Below are positions 45,632-55,164 of a stretch of DNA of 64,000 bases, piece after piece. The first letter of the stretch is position 1. Each line of letters opens with the position of its first letter. Source of the DNA: Bacillus sp. MM2020_1 (GTDB lineage: Bacteria; Bacillota; Bacilli; Bacillales; Cytobacillaceae); NCBI GenBank assembly GCA_011250595.1, contig JAANMP010000002.1, positions 62,001 through 126,000 of the forward strand. The letters run 5' to 3'. The notes under the pieces were generated by a model that searched no databases, was not told where the DNA came from, and worked only from the letters and a program-made list of their open reading frames with translations. A program made the position numbers and the translations under genes.

Positions 45632-46573
45632 ATGGAGCTCCCAAAAAACATAGTCTTAGCCAACGGCACACTTAATGATGAATTAATCGTGAACAGGGAA
45701 ATCCTCTATAAAGGTATGAATGGTAGATTTGTTGAAAGATTCTATCTGTCCCCATCACAAAGCTATGTTTTTAAACCACTAACAAATGATGGTCAATTGG
45801 GAAAAGAGGTTTGGGTCCATGAACATATTCTTCCCCAATTCCCGAAAATATATCCAAAAATTATTTCCTTTTCAATCAGTGATAGGACCGAACTATATTG
45901 GATGATTCTTGAAGACCTTGGCCCGCTTTCCCACGATTTTAATGAGGGTAGTGTAATGGCGGTGATTAAGTGGTTAGCTTGGTGGCATTCGCTTCCTGTG
46001 GGAAAATGGGGTGATATTCCTTTAAAGGGGCTGAAACCAAGAATAGAAGAAATGGTATCAGAAATTTGTCTTATGAAGGACGAGTTTTATCGTTTATTGC
46101 CTGCGTTAAAGGTGGATGAAAGCCTTGTTCATAGCTTTTTTTCAAAACTTAATCGATTTAGTTTTTCCGAGAAACAAGTGTTAACTCATGGCGATTTACA
46201 TACAGGGAATTTCGCAATCGTCGATAATGAGTTGAAGATTTTGGACTGGGAGCACACCCATCTTAATTTGCCCCACTGGGATTTGTTTCATCTGATGGAT
46301 CTGTCTCATCCTCTTTTTCCAAAAAAGCTAACGAGTCCATTGCGGGAGAGAATTTTGGAGTCTTACCTTAGTCAGGTGGAGTATGAGGTTGACCGCGCGG
46401 CCTTTATCAGTGAGTATTATTTATTTGCATCTGTATTCTCGCTTTGGATGATTTTATTGATTCAAAAGGACTTAGTGAATAATGGCGGGAAATGGTCGAT
46501 CGAGCAGCTGCATACTCAACTTGAAGAAACGGTATCTAGTCTTAAACAGTGCGCTTCTGCGCTTATTTTATGA
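45632..46573 (+). CDS. Aminoglycoside-phosphotransferase-fold kinase
   Basis: A 313-aa protein of the APH/choline kinase fold. The catalytic loop HGDLHTGNFAIV (~191) and metal-binding DWEHTHLNLPHWDLF (~207) are present, as is the nucleotide-site Lys/ILEDLG region (~93). Most such proteins in Bacillus are not resistance enzymes but kinases with unknown small-molecule substrates, so I do not call antibiotic resistance. ATG 45632 has GTGGTGGG upstream. Single gene with a terminator. Confidence 0.82.
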   Translation: MELPKNIVLANGTLNDELIVNREILYKGMNGRFVERFYLSPSQSYVFKPLTNDGQLGKEVWVHEHILPQFPKIYPKIISFSISDRTELYWMILEDLGPLSHDFNEGSVMAVIKWLAWWHSLPVGKWGDIPLKGLKPRIEEMVSEICLMKDEFYRLLPALKVDESLVHSFFSKLNRFSFSEKQVLTHGDLHTGNFAIVDNELKILDWEHTHLNLPHWDLFHLMDLSHPLFPKKLTSPLRERILESYLSQVEYEVDRAAFISEYYLFASVFSLWMILLIQKDLVNNGGKWSIEQLHTQLEETVSSLKQCASALIL

Positions 46574-46579
46574 AGTATT

Positions 46580-46621
46580 TAAAAAGCTAACCGCAGGAAT
46601 CGAGCGCAGTTAGCTTTTTTT
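46580..46621. terminator. Bidirectional terminator between the APH-fold gene and pepT
   Basis: AAAAAGCTAACcGC pairs with GCaGTTAGCTTTTTTT, between convergent genes. Confidence 0.85.
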
Positions 46622-46630
46622 GTGGAATTT

Positions 46631-47869
46631 TTATGCCTTTTGTTCTGTTAATTTGATGATTTCAATGACCGTGTTGGTTGCTTTGATCATATTATCAACG
46701 GAAATAAATTCGAATTTACCATGGAAATTCTCGCCGCCGGTAAAAATATTTGGTGTCGGCAGACCCATATATGAAAGCTGTGAGCCATCGGTGCCGCCGC
46801 GGATTGGTTTGACAATTGGCTGGATGCTGAGGTTCACCATCGCCTCATGGGCAATGTCGACGATTTCCATCACTGGTTTAATCTTTTCACCCATGTTGTA
46901 ATATTGGTCGTTTAGTTCTAGTTGGATGTTGTCTCTGCCGTGTTTCGTTTTGAACTCATTGACGATATTTTCGATGAGCGTTTTTCTAGCCTGGAATTTC
47001 TCCATGTCGTGATCTCTAATAATATAGTGGAGCTTGGTTAGTTCCACATCCCCGTTGAATGAGAGCAGATGAAAGAAGCCTTCGTACCCTTCGGTGTGCT
47101 CGGGTGCTTCCTGTGCGGGTAGCTTGCTATGTAAGTCCATCGCAATTTTCATTGAGTTAACCATTTTGTCCTTTGCGGAACCCGGGTGAATGTTGTTTCC
47201 TTTAATCGTAATCTTAGCTGCAGCGGCGTTGAAGCTTTCGAACTCTAACTCGCCAAGCGGCCCGCCATCGACCGTATACGCATGCTTCGCCTGGAAGGCA
47301 GCAACGTCAAACTTATGTGGACCTCTGCCGATTTCTTCATCCGGGGTGAACGCAACGCGGACCTTACCGTGTTTAATTTCCGGATGGTTGATTAGGTAGG
47401 CCATCGCTGTCATGATCTCAGTGATGCCGGCTTTGTTGTCCGCACCTAGCAGCGTCGTACCGTCGGTCGTGATTAAGGTGTGGCCTTTGTAATCAGGAAG
47501 GCTTGGAAAATCCTTTGGAGACATCACTACATTTAGCGCCTCGTTTAAGACGATTTCATTGCCATCATAATTTTCGACGATTTGCGGGTTAACATTTTTC
47601 CCGGTAAAATCTGTGGCGGTATCGACATGTGCGAGGAAGCCGATAGTAGGCACTTCCTTCTTTGTATTTGACGGTAAGGTCGCCATCACATAGCCATTTT
47701 CATCAATGGTGACTTCTTTCATCCCAATCGATTTCAATTCATTGACCAGCATGTGGGCTAATGTCCACTGCCCCTCTGTGGATGGACAAGTTTCACTGTT
47801 TTCATTGGACTGGGTGTCGACTTTAACATAGGAAGTAAATCTTTCAATAAGCTCATTTTTCAATTGCAC
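46631..47869 (-). CDS. pepT: Peptidase T (tripeptide aminopeptidase)
   Basis: A 412-aa M20B zinc aminopeptidase that removes the N-terminal residue of tripeptides in the cytoplasm. The metal motifs are all visible: [11 protein letters not shown] (~75), [16 protein letters not shown] (~138), [10 protein letters not shown] (~171) and [23 protein letters not shown] near the end (motif shortened: [11 protein letters not shown]). Length matches the family. ATG 47869 is preceded by GGGAGTGTAGTGC. Single gene. Confidence 0.95.
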   Translation of the reverse strand: MQLKNELIERFTSYVKVDTQSNENSETCPSTEGQWTLAHMLVNELKSIGMKEVTIDENGYVMATLPSNTKKEVPTIGFLAHVDTATDFTGKNVNPQIVENYDGNEIVLNEALNVVMSPKDFPSLPDYKGHTLITTDGTTLLGADNKAGITEIMTAMAYLINHPEIKHGKVRVAFTPDEEIGRGPHKFDVAAFQAKHAYTVDGGPLGELEFESFNAAAAKITIKGNNIHPGSAKDKMVNSMKIAMDLHSKLPAQEAPEHTEGYEGFFHLLSFNGDVELTKLHYIIRDHDMEKFQARKTLIENIVNEFKTKHGRDNIQLELNDQYYNMGEKIKPVMEIVDIAHEAMVNLSIQPIVKPIRGGTDGSQLSYMGLPTPNIFTGGENFHGKFEFISVDNMIKATNTVIEIIKLTEQKA

Positions 47870-48012
47870 TACACTCCCTTTTTTGTGGTTGAATTCATGA
47901 TTATCATATCATAAATATACCCGTCAACATGCATCCTAGCACATCCCTATAAGCCATACTATCAACAAACAATCATTTCATAATTTTGTAAAAAAATATA
48001 GCTTGACTACTA

Positions 48013-48062
48013 TTGACCGAAGGAGTCAACGGGAGTACACTATGGTTGACTGATATGGTCAA
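48013..48062 (+). promoter_or_regulatory. Promoter with twin TTGAC-N7-GTCAA operators (TetR-ABC operon)
   Basis: Two identical-arm palindromes, TTGAC-N7-GTCAA, lie at 48013-48029 and 48046-48062, centres 33 bp (about three turns) apart. TTGACC (48013-48018) and TACACT (48036-48041) form a promoter with a 17-nt spacer, so the first operator covers the -35 and the second lies just after the -10. This placement suggests repression by the TetR protein encoded next. Confidence 0.78.
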
Positions 48063-48087
48063 TAGCCAAAAAAGGAGGACCGCGACA

Positions 48088-48711
48088 ATGTTTTCGAAAT
48101 TTCTCAACTTAGATAAAGAAAAACAAGACCGAATTTTAAATGCTGCAATAAAGGAATTTGCCCTGAAAGGATATGACCGGGCATCGACGAATGAAATTGT
48201 TAAAGAGGCGGAGATCTCTAAGGGATTGCTGTTCCATTATTTTCAGAATAAGAAGCAGTTGTTCTTATTTGTCTTTGATTACTGCTACGAAATCGTTATC
48301 GATGAATTTTACAAAAAAATTAACTTCCAAGAGACTGACTTTTTCATGCGAATGAGGCAGGCCATCGGAATTAAAGTAGAAATGCTTGCTACCTATCCGG
48401 ATATCTTTAAGTTTATTCAAGAGGTATTTTTGGAGGAATCCGCGGAAATAAAGGCCGAGTTTGATAAAAAGAAAATGGAAATTACTCATATAAATATTGA
48501 AAAAGCGTATGAAGGCATTGATTATACAAAATTTAGGGATGATGTGGATCTCACCAAAATCTTAAAAATCATTAGCTGGACGTTTGAAAAAATGAGTGAT
48601 GAAGCATTAGCGCAGGCAAAGTTGTCACCAACCCATGAGATTGATTATCTAACAATCCAGAGGGAAGCAGAGGAATACTTTCAAATCTTAACGAGGGTTT
48701 TTTATAAATAA
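48088..48711 (+). CDS. TetR-family repressor of the ABC-2 operon
   Basis: A 207-aa regulator with an N-terminal TetR helix-turn-helix (~6-50: QDRILNAAIKEFALKGYDRA, then NEIVKEAEISKGLLFHYF) and a variable ligand domain. The start ATG 48088 has AAAGGAGG upstream, and the longer in-frame version would run across the promoter. The ABC ATPase gene follows 13 nt later, and two matched operators cover its promoter. Autorepression relieved by an effector is the simple reading. Confidence 0.88.
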   Translation: MFSKFLNLDKEKQDRILNAAIKEFALKGYDRASTNEIVKEAEISKGLLFHYFQNKKQLFLFVFDYCYEIVIDEFYKKINFQETDFFMRMRQAIGIKVEMLATYPDIFKFIQEVFLEESAEIKAEFDKKKMEITHINIEKAYEGIDYTKFRDDVDLTKILKIISWTFEKMSDEALAQAKLSPTHEIDYLTIQREAEEYFQILTRVFYK

Positions 48712-48724
48712 GGGGGTTCTAACG

Positions 48725-49609
48725 ATGAATGTGATTGAAATTAACAACCTTACAAAAATGTATGGCAAATCAAGAGGAATCACGGACATCAGCTTTCATG
48801 TCGAGGAAGGCGAAATTTTTGGCTTCATTGGACCAAATGGCGCCGGTAAATCAACAACGATCCGAACACTTTTGTCGCTCATCTACCCTACCAGCGGCAG
48901 TGCGACCATTTTTGGGAAAGACTGTGTTCAATTTGCTCCTGAAATAAAAAAAGAGATTGGTTATTTGCCTTCAGAAGTTTTTTACTATGACAATATGAAG
49001 GTAAAGGATCTATTAAAATATTCTGCTAGTTTTTATAAAAAGGATTGCAGTAAACGAATCAAAGAATTGGCTGAAATTATGGACCTTGATCTGAATAAAA
49101 AAATCGATGACCTTTCCTTGGGAAATAAAAAGAAGGTTGGGATCGTTCAAGGACTGCTCCATCAACCCAAGCTGATTATTCTTGACGAACCAACCAGCGG
49201 CCTCGACCCGCTGATGCAGCAAAAATTCTTTGAACTGTTAGAAGAAGAGAACAAAAAAGGGGCAACCATTCTCTTTTCGTCGCACATCCTTAGCGAGGTA
49301 CAACGCTTATGTAACAGGGTCGCAATCATTAAAGAAGGTAAGATTGTTACGGTGGAAAAAATTAGTACTTTACAAGAAAACAATTATAAGAAGTTTAAAG
49401 TGGAAACGAAAGCACCGCTTGATCCGAACTACTTCAACATGAGCGGCGTCAATAACTTAGAAATCAAAGAAAACATCACGAGCTTTTTATTCAGAGGAAA
49501 CATCAATGCCATCATGAAAAAACTAGCAGACATTGAACTTGTGAATCTATGGATTGAAGAGCCGGACCTTGAGGAGATCTTTTTGCATTATTACGAAAAG
49601 GAGGCCTAG
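48725..49609 (+). CDS. ABC transporter ATP-binding protein
   Basis: A 294-aa ATPase of the DrrA/CcmA type. Visible: Walker A GPNGAGKSTTIRTLL (~37), signature LSLGNKKKVGIVQGL (~132), Walker B LIILDEPTSGLDPL (~152) and the switch SSHILSEV (~180), with a C-terminal extension. It pairs with two permease genes downstream in an operon led by the TetR gene. Such ABC-2 systems usually export drugs or peptides. Confidence 0.9.
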   Translation: MNVIEINNLTKMYGKSRGITDISFHVEEGEIFGFIGPNGAGKSTTIRTLLSLIYPTSGSATIFGKDCVQFAPEIKKEIGYLPSEVFYYDNMKVKDLLKYSASFYKKDCSKRIKELAEIMDLDLNKKIDDLSLGNKKKVGIVQGLLHQPKLIILDEPTSGLDPLMQQKFFELLEEENKKGATILFSSHILSEVQRLCNRVAIIKEGKIVTVEKISTLQENNYKKFKVETKAPLDPNYFNMSGVNNLEIKENITSFLFRGNINAIMKKLADIELVNLWIEEPDLEEIFLHYYEKEA

Positions 49610-49615
49610 GAAGCT

Positions 49616-50413
49616 ATGAATATCTTTTTTCATGAATTGAAGGCTTATCGGAAGTCGACAATTATTTGGTCTGTATCGTTAGTGTTAATAATTGCGCTAT
49701 TCATGTCCTTTTATCCAGCCTTTGCGAAGGATGCGGAGAGTTTCCAAAAAATCATGGAAGGTTATCCAGAGGCCATCCGGAATGCGATCGGGTTTAATCT
49801 TGGGAATTTCTTTACGATTCTCGGCTTCTATTGCTTCCCGTTATCCTTTATTACATTGTGCGGTGCGATTCAGGGGATGAATCTTGGCACAAGCATTGTC
49901 AGTAAGGAAGTTCGTGAAAAAACAGCTGATTTTCTGTTAACCAAGCCTGTGACCAGATCAACAGTGTTAACATCCAAATTAATGGCGGCGTTTGTGTCGA
50001 TTGTGATGACAAATATCGTTTACCTGACTGTAACAATTCTGATCACCTTTCAAGTTAAGACAGCTGATTTTAGCCTTAAAGTGCTAATCATGCTTTCACT
50101 CACGATGTTTTTTATTCAACTGATTTTCCTTGCTTTAGGGATAATGATTTCGGTGATCGTACCAAAGATTAAGTCGGTATTGACCGTCTCCTTAACCACT
50201 GTCTTTGCGTTCTATTTTCTGGGGATGTTTAGTAGCACAACCGGTGAAGAAGGAAAACGCTATATCTCGCCGTTTAAATATTTCGACACCGCCTATATCA
50301 TCAAACACGCCGGCTATGAAGCATCCTTTTTGATTGTCGGGGCAGTCATTATTATTCTAGCCATCACAGCGAGTTATTTTGTTTATCTAAAAAAGGATAT
50401 CCACGCTGTATAG
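49616..50413 (+). CDS. ABC-2 permease subunit 1
   Basis: A 265-aa integral membrane protein with six hydrophobic segments, beginning MNIFFHELKAYRKSTIIWSV. An LTKPVTRSTVLTSKLMAAF segment (~102) is typical of ABC-2 permeases. It is 6 nt after the ATPase gene. It is similar in layout to the next gene, suggesting a heterodimeric membrane domain from an old duplication. Confidence 0.87.
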   Translation: MNIFFHELKAYRKSTIIWSVSLVLIIALFMSFYPAFAKDAESFQKIMEGYPEAIRNAIGFNLGNFFTILGFYCFPLSFITLCGAIQGMNLGTSIVSKEVREKTADFLLTKPVTRSTVLTSKLMAAFVSIVMTNIVYLTVTILITFQVKTADFSLKVLIMLSLTMFFIQLIFLALGIMISVIVPKIKSVLTVSLTTVFAFYFLGMFSSTTGEEGKRYISPFKYFDTAYIIKHAGYEASFLIVGAVIIILAITASYFVYLKKDIHAV

Positions 50414-50436
50414 CTGCGAAATGGAGGGGTTTGGTC

Positions 50437-51237
50437 ATGAATGTATTTTTAAGAGAATTAAGATCTTATCGAAAGTCGATCATATTTTGGAGCATTGGTG
50501 TTTTCCTAATGGTAGCATCGGGAATGGCTAAATATGAGGCCTATTCCTCATCGGGCCAATCAATCAATGATTTGATTGGCGATCTGCCAAAATCAATGAA
50601 GGCCATCATGGGTTTCGGTATCGTCGATTTATCGAAGATTAGCGGTTATTATTCAATGCTGTATATCTATTTGTTGTTAATGGCGACAATCCATGCAGCC
50701 ATGCTCGGGGCATCAATTATTGCTAAGGAAGAGCGAGACAAAACAGCGGAGTTTCTATTTGTCAAACCCATTTCCAGAAATACGATTATTAGTGCAAAAT
50801 TATTGGCTGCTTTTACAAATATCATCATCTTCAATCTTGTCACCTGGGGGTCGTTGATTATTTTGGTTGGGAAATACAACAGCTCTGGTGAAGCCGTTAA
50901 CGGTGATATCGCCCTTACCATGGCGGGCATGTTTATTTTACAAGTCTTGTTCCTGGTCATTGGCAGCGCCCTTGCGGCGGTAAAAAAGAAACCGAAAACA
51001 GCTCCGTCTCTAGCGACGGGTGTCCTTCTCCTTACGTATATGTTATCGATTGCAATCGATTTGAACGAGAAGATTGAAGGGATGAAATATTTCACCCCGT
51101 TCAAATATTTTGATGCAAAAAATGTAATGTTTGGCGGTGGGCTCGAAGGTATTTTCATCGTCATATCCGTGATACTAATTGCCGTACTCCTAGTAGTAAC
51201 CTTCCGTTTTTATAAAAAGAAGGATTTAAATGCATAA
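50437..51237 (+). CDS. ABC-2 permease subunit 2
   Basis: A 266-aa membrane protein with six segments, paralogous to subunit 1 (both start with FxxELxxYRKSxIxWS; both have KTAxFLxxKPxxRxTxxxxKLxAAF and FTPFKYFD-like patches). I chose ATG 50437 because GGAGGGG sits 8 nt upstream; a TTG two codons earlier is too close. It is the last gene of the TetR-ABC operon and is followed by a terminator. Confidence 0.87.
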   Translation: MNVFLRELRSYRKSIIFWSIGVFLMVASGMAKYEAYSSSGQSINDLIGDLPKSMKAIMGFGIVDLSKISGYYSMLYIYLLLMATIHAAMLGASIIAKEERDKTAEFLFVKPISRNTIISAKLLAAFTNIIIFNLVTWGSLIILVGKYNSSGEAVNGDIALTMAGMFILQVLFLVIGSALAAVKKKPKTAPSLATGVLLLTYMLSIAIDLNEKIEGMKYFTPFKYFDAKNVMFGGGLEGIFIVISVILIAVLLVVTFRFYKKKDLNA

Positions 51238-51266
51238 AAGGAGGCCTGACATTTGTCAGGCCTTTT
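51237..51266. terminator. Bidirectional terminator after the ABC-2 operon
   Basis: AAAGG-CCTGAC pairs with GTCAGG-CCTTTT around ATTT, between convergent genes. Confidence 0.85.
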
Positions 51267-51277
51267 CATTTCGACTG

Positions 51278-51988
51278 TTATTTTTCACGTGTCATTTTAA
51301 TAAGGGTATTGATATCACTTGAAAGCTTGCTATAGGTAGGAGTTTTAGACTTAATATTTGCCTTGATTCCATCAATGAGCGGTAATGCTTTTGGGTTTGT
51401 AACAGTTAAGATTTGTACATGTCCGTTAAAGGCTTTATCCATCAACTCTTTGGCTCGATCTAAATTATCGTCATTATTCAGCTTCTCTGGATCAACTCCG
51501 TCAAGGTTTCCCTTTCCTGAGGAACCAGACGTGTTTTTTAACACCTTATTTTGAAGCTCATCGTAACGAGTCGAGGTCACTTCTGGTTTTGCACGGGCCA
51601 AAATAATCGTGTCATCTAGTACAAATACCTTGATACCTGGAATCCCCTCACCCGATAATCGTGATTCTAAATGAGAGGAAATCCCGCCGTCATGAAGTCC
51701 TGAACTGCCAATCAAGCTATAGACATTCGTTCCAACCCCGCTGGTTGTTTGACCAGCTTGGTTCGTTGTTTTTTTCTTTGCTCTGTCAATACTCGGGATG
51801 ACATTTACACTTTTCTCATGTTCATGGACGTTTCCATTTCCCTTTTTATTAACCGATGGATCATGATAGTCAACGTTTTCTGCTGCTCCGACCTCATTTC
51901 CTTTCATGCTTTGCTGGCCCGAACATGCTGACAGCACTAATAAGGCAGCTATCGGGAGTCCCCAGGTTTTCCATTTTCGTTTAAACAT
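51278..51988 (-). CDS. YhcN/YlaJ-family sporulation lipoprotein
   Basis: A 236-aa lipoprotein with signal peptide and lipobox LVLSACSG (Cys ~21), followed by a Lys/Asn/Gly-rich linker and a C-terminal YhcN/YlaJ domain (~95-230, with SHLESRLSGEGIPGIKVFVL and VQILTVTNPKALP). Family members are made in the forespore and found in spore membranes, which supports a spore-forming host. I chose ATG 51988 because AAAGGAGG is 7 nt upstream; the ORF could extend further but would start without a site. Confidence 0.88.
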   Translation of the reverse strand: MFKRKWKTWGLPIAALLVLSACSGQQSMKGNEVGAAENVDYHDPSVNKKGNGNVHEHEKSVNVIPSIDRAKKKTTNQAGQTTSGVGTNVYSLIGSSGLHDGGISSHLESRLSGEGIPGIKVFVLDDTIILARAKPEVTSTRYDELQNKVLKNTSGSSGKGNLDGVDPEKLNNDDNLDRAKELMDKAFNGHVQILTVTNPKALPLIDGIKANIKSKTPTYSKLSSDINTLIKMTREK

Positions 51989-52112
51989 AAAACAGCCTCC
52001 TTTTTTAAAATGTATTTTCCCCAAATCTTTTCTAATTATGAATGGATGATTTCGGAATAAATGAGAAATATAAATATTATGGGAAATAATGTCGAAAATT
52101 GGAGGTACAAGT

Positions 52113-52850
52113 ATGGCCGAAGAAAATAAAGAAAATCCAGAATCATTATCGAGAAGGAAATTTATTCGTAATACGGGTTTCACTGTTGGTGGGCTGGCTG
52201 TTGGAGGGGTATTGGGCAGTCTCCTCCCACGTAAAAAAGAAGAAAAGGTAACACCAGTTACAAAGTCAGAAAACTTTAATCAGGCATTGATGTATTTTAC
52301 ACCTGAACAGTTTCAGCTGACCGAAGCAGCAACCGAACGAATTTTTCCAGAGGAAGAGTCTGGGCCAGGTGCAAAGGCCCTCGGGGTTGCTTTTTTTATA
52401 GACCATCAACTTGCTGGTGATTGGGGCTTTAATGCGAGGGAGTATATGCAGGCTCCATTTTTCAAAGGGGAAAAAGTTCAAGGCTACCAAGGCAGATTAA
52501 GGCGTCGCGATATCTTTGATATTGGCCTAAGAGAACTTCAAAATCACAGTATGACAGTCCATAAGAAAAAATTCACCGAGCTAAAAGAAGAAGAGCAGGA
52601 TGCCATTCTTCGCGATTTTGAAGAAGATAAGGTGAACTTAACGACCATCTCTCCAAGTGGATTTTTTCAGATGCTTAGAAGCGCTACACTCGAAGGCGCT
52701 TATAGCGATCCATTATATGGAGGGAATAGAAATATGGACGGCTGGAAAATGCGAAACTATCCAGGTAGCCAAATGGCTTACACAGACATTATCGATAAAG
52801 ATTTTAAGAAAATAAATCCACAAAGTTTAAAAAATCATCTAAATCACTAA
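52113..52850 (+). CDS. Gluconate 2-dehydrogenase subunit 3 family, Tat-exported
   Basis: A 245-aa small subunit with an N-terminal Tat signal (SRRKFIRNTG, ~16) and a hydrophobic stretch. The domain after ~60 is the gluconate dehydrogenase gamma-chain type, with FTPEQFQLTEAATERIFP (~65). It is a chaperone-like partner that carries the flavoprotein subunit, encoded 18 nt downstream, across the membrane. ATG 52113 has GGAGGT 8 nt upstream. No cytochrome c subunit gene follows. Confidence 0.88.
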   Translation: MAEENKENPESLSRRKFIRNTGFTVGGLAVGGVLGSLLPRKKEEKVTPVTKSENFNQALMYFTPEQFQLTEAATERIFPEEESGPGAKALGVAFFIDHQLAGDWGFNAREYMQAPFFKGEKVQGYQGRLRRRDIFDIGLRELQNHSMTVHKKKFTELKEEEQDAILRDFEEDKVNLTTISPSGFFQMLRSATLEGAYSDPLYGGNRNMDGWKMRNYPGSQMAYTDIIDKDFKKINPQSLKNHLNH

Positions 52851-52868
52851 AAAGGGCAGGTGGAAACG

Positions 52869-54584
52869 ATGGCAAGGAAATTACCGAAAGTGGATGTAGT
52901 GATTATTGGAGTCGGTTGGGCAGGAGGAATTATCGCCTCTGAACTGACCAAAAAGGGACTGAAAGTGGTCGGTTTGGAAAGAGGCAAGGAAAGAAAAACG
53001 GAAGATTACTTTATGGTTCATGATGAACTGCGGTATGCATTGCGCTATGGAATGATGCAAGATCTGTCAAAAGAAACGATTACTTTCCGTGGAAATGAAA
53101 GAATCCGTGCACTGCCGATGCGGCAATATGGCTCATTTCTGCTTGGAGATGGATTAGGGGGTTCCGGTATCCATTGGAATGGGCAAACCTTTCGATTTCT
53201 ACCATACGATTTTGAAATCTATAGTAAGACTGTGGAAAGGTATGGGAAAAATAAAATTCCTGCTGGGATGACGATTCAAGATTGGGGAATGACCTATGAT
53301 CAAATCGAGCCCTATTATGATAAATTTGAAAAACTAACTGGGATTTCAGGAGAAAAAAATCCGCTTGCTGGAAAACGTTCAAGTGACTATCCAACGCCGC
53401 CGATGAAAAAGTCGCCTCCATTGCAAATGTTCGAGGAGGCCTCAAAAAAGTTGAAACTCCATCCCTATATGATGCCGTCTGCTAATCTTTCTGAATCCTA
53501 TACAAATCCAGACGGAATCAAAAGGGCGGCCTGTCAATATTGTGGATACTGCGAACGCTTTGGCTGTGAATATGGAGCAAAAGCAGATCCGGTGGTAACC
53601 GTGATTCCTGTTGCTAATAAAACGGGCAATTTTGAAATCAGAACCCATTCCAATGTGAGAAGAATCTTAAAGAACGGAAATAAGGTTACAGGGGTTATGT
53701 ACACAGATGTAACCACAGGTGAGGATATAGAACAGCCGGCGGATATTGTCGTCCTAACCAGTTATGTTTTCAATAATATTCGCCTCTTATTAATGTCAAA
53801 TGTGGGAAAACCATATGATCCGCAATCGGGTAAAGGCGTCATTGGGAAAAATTATGCCTATCAAGTGATCAAGGGAAATGCTGTCGGCTTTTTCGAGGAT
53901 AAAGAGTTTAATACGTTTGCGGGTGCTGGTTCGCTAGGCATGGTGTTGGATGACTATAATGGTGATAATTTTGATCACTCTAAAGTGGATTTTATCCATG
54001 GCGGTATGGTTTCGCTTAGCCAGACAGGCATGAGGCCGATTCAAAATAACCCTGTTCCTGGAGGCAAACCAACTTGGGGGAAGGAGTTCAAGGAAAAATC
54101 GGTTAAATATGCGAATCGCTTTCTATCCGTAGGTGCCCAAGGCTCCTCAATGCCTTTTAAACACCATTTTCTCGATCTAGATCCCAGCTATAAAGATGCG
54201 TACGGCGACCCATTAATCCGAATTACTTTTGATTTCGAAAAACAAGATCAGCAACTGGCAAAGTTCCTTGCCTCCAAATGTGAAGGCATCCTGAAAGAAA
54301 TGGGAGCAGATCACATCGATACGATGAAGGATTTAGGTCCATATGATATCACTACCTATCAATCCACCCACAATACCGGCGGTGTCATTATGGGGAATGA
54401 CCCGTCGACGTCGGCAGTAAATAATTATTTGCAAATGTGGGATGTAGATAATTTGTTCGTGGTGGGTGCATCCGCATTTCCGCATAATTCTGGCTATAAT
54501 CCGACCGATACCGTAGGTGCCTTGGCTTTTCGCGCAGCGGAAGGAATCATTAAATATCATGATAAAGGCGGACAGGTAAGTTAA
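52869..54584 (+). CDS. GMC-family dehydrogenase, flavoprotein subunit
   Basis: A 571-aa GMC oxidoreductase like the large subunit of gluconate 2-dehydrogenase. FAD motif VVIIGVGWAGGIIASEL (~10), GSGIHWNGQTFRF (~100) and the C-terminal HNSGYNPTDTVGALAFRAAEG (~545, shortened) with the catalytic His region STHNTGGVIMG are visible. It lacks its own signal peptide, as expected if exported piggyback with the Tat partner. The electron acceptor is unclear because the usual cytochrome c gene is absent. ATG 52869 has GGTGG 5 nt upstream. Confidence 0.88.
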   Translation: MARKLPKVDVVIIGVGWAGGIIASELTKKGLKVVGLERGKERKTEDYFMVHDELRYALRYGMMQDLSKETITFRGNERIRALPMRQYGSFLLGDGLGGSGIHWNGQTFRFLPYDFEIYSKTVERYGKNKIPAGMTIQDWGMTYDQIEPYYDKFEKLTGISGEKNPLAGKRSSDYPTPPMKKSPPLQMFEEASKKLKLHPYMMPSANLSESYTNPDGIKRAACQYCGYCERFGCEYGAKADPVVTVIPVANKTGNFEIRTHSNVRRILKNGNKVTGVMYTDVTTGEDIEQPADIVVLTSYVFNNIRLLLMSNVGKPYDPQSGKGVIGKNYAYQVIKGNAVGFFEDKEFNTFAGAGSLGMVLDDYNGDNFDHSKVDFIHGGMVSLSQTGMRPIQNNPVPGGKPTWGKEFKEKSVKYANRFLSVGAQGSSMPFKHHFLDLDPSYKDAYGDPLIRITFDFEKQDQQLAKFLASKCEGILKEMGADHIDTMKDLGPYDITTYQSTHNTGGVIMGNDPSTSAVNNYLQMWDVDNLFVVGASAFPHNSGYNPTDTVGALAFRAAEGIIKYHDKGGQVS

Positions 54585-54659
54585 AATTGTTTAAAAATGG
54601 AATAAACCATAGTGATAGTGTTAATATAGATAAATGAATTGTAAAAAGGAGGAGAAAAT

Positions 54660-55010
54660 ATGACTACAGTAAATGAAAACAATGCCTTACCAGAAAAAAC
54701 TTGTTCAGTTGAACGTTTAGTAACCGTGGAAGAAGATGTAAAGAAGGTACTTGCGGGTGAAAAAACAGCGACACGCCGTAATGGCCGATATGCCGACCCA
54801 GGTGAAATCATGACACTGGAAGGCCGTGACTTCGTGGTCGATCGTGTCTACTCCCAGTCATTAGGTGAATTAACGGATGACGATGCACGCCGCGAGGGCT
54901 TCGAGTCAGTTGAAGAATACAAGCAATCCATTTTAAGTATTCATCCAGGTATGCCATGGCTGCCGCAAATGCGTGTTTGGGTTCATGAGTTCAGCCCAGT
55001 TCAAAAATAG
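54660..55010 (+). CDS. ASCH-domain protein (YqfB-like)
   Basis: A 116-aa protein of the ASCH (PUA-like) fold. VKKVLAGEKTATRRNGRYADPGE (~30-52, shortened) is the typical nucleic-acid-facing segment, followed by DFVVDRVYSQ and MPWLPQMRVWVHEF. ASCH proteins are thought to bind RNA; E. coli YqfB is an N4-acetylcytidine amidohydrolase, but the homology here is only at fold level. ATG 54660 has AAGGAGGAG 8 nt upstream. Single-gene unit with a terminator. Confidence 0.8.
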   Translation: MTTVNENNALPEKTCSVERLVTVEEDVKKVLAGEKTATRRNGRYADPGEIMTLEGRDFVVDRVYSQSLGELTDDDARREGFESVEEYKQSILSIHPGMPWLPQMRVWVHEFSPVQK

Positions 55011-55025
55011 GATAAAACTGTTGAC

Positions 55026-55054
55026 GGTCCATTTTTCGAAATGGGCCATTTTTT
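55026..55054 (+). terminator. Terminator of the ASCH gene
   Basis: A GGtCCATTT/AAATGGgCC stem with a 4-nt loop, followed by ATTTTTT. Confidence 0.82.
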
Positions 55055-55164
55055 ATGGCTAATAATTCGTTTTCTTGGAAAAAAAGGTCAATTATTTGTT
55101 TAATCCTCTTCATAAAATTTATAATATTGCTAGTGAAGGATTTCCGATAAGCCGGGGTGAGAAG

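Noticed and set aside
45632-46573. Aminoglycoside resistance gene
   Set aside because: Only the general APH-fold catalytic motifs are present; most Bacillus proteins of this kind act on other small molecules, so a resistance call is not supported.
50667-51164. A 165-codon minus-strand frame opposite the second ABC-2 permease
   Set aside because: Antisense to a well-supported membrane protein, with no start signal.
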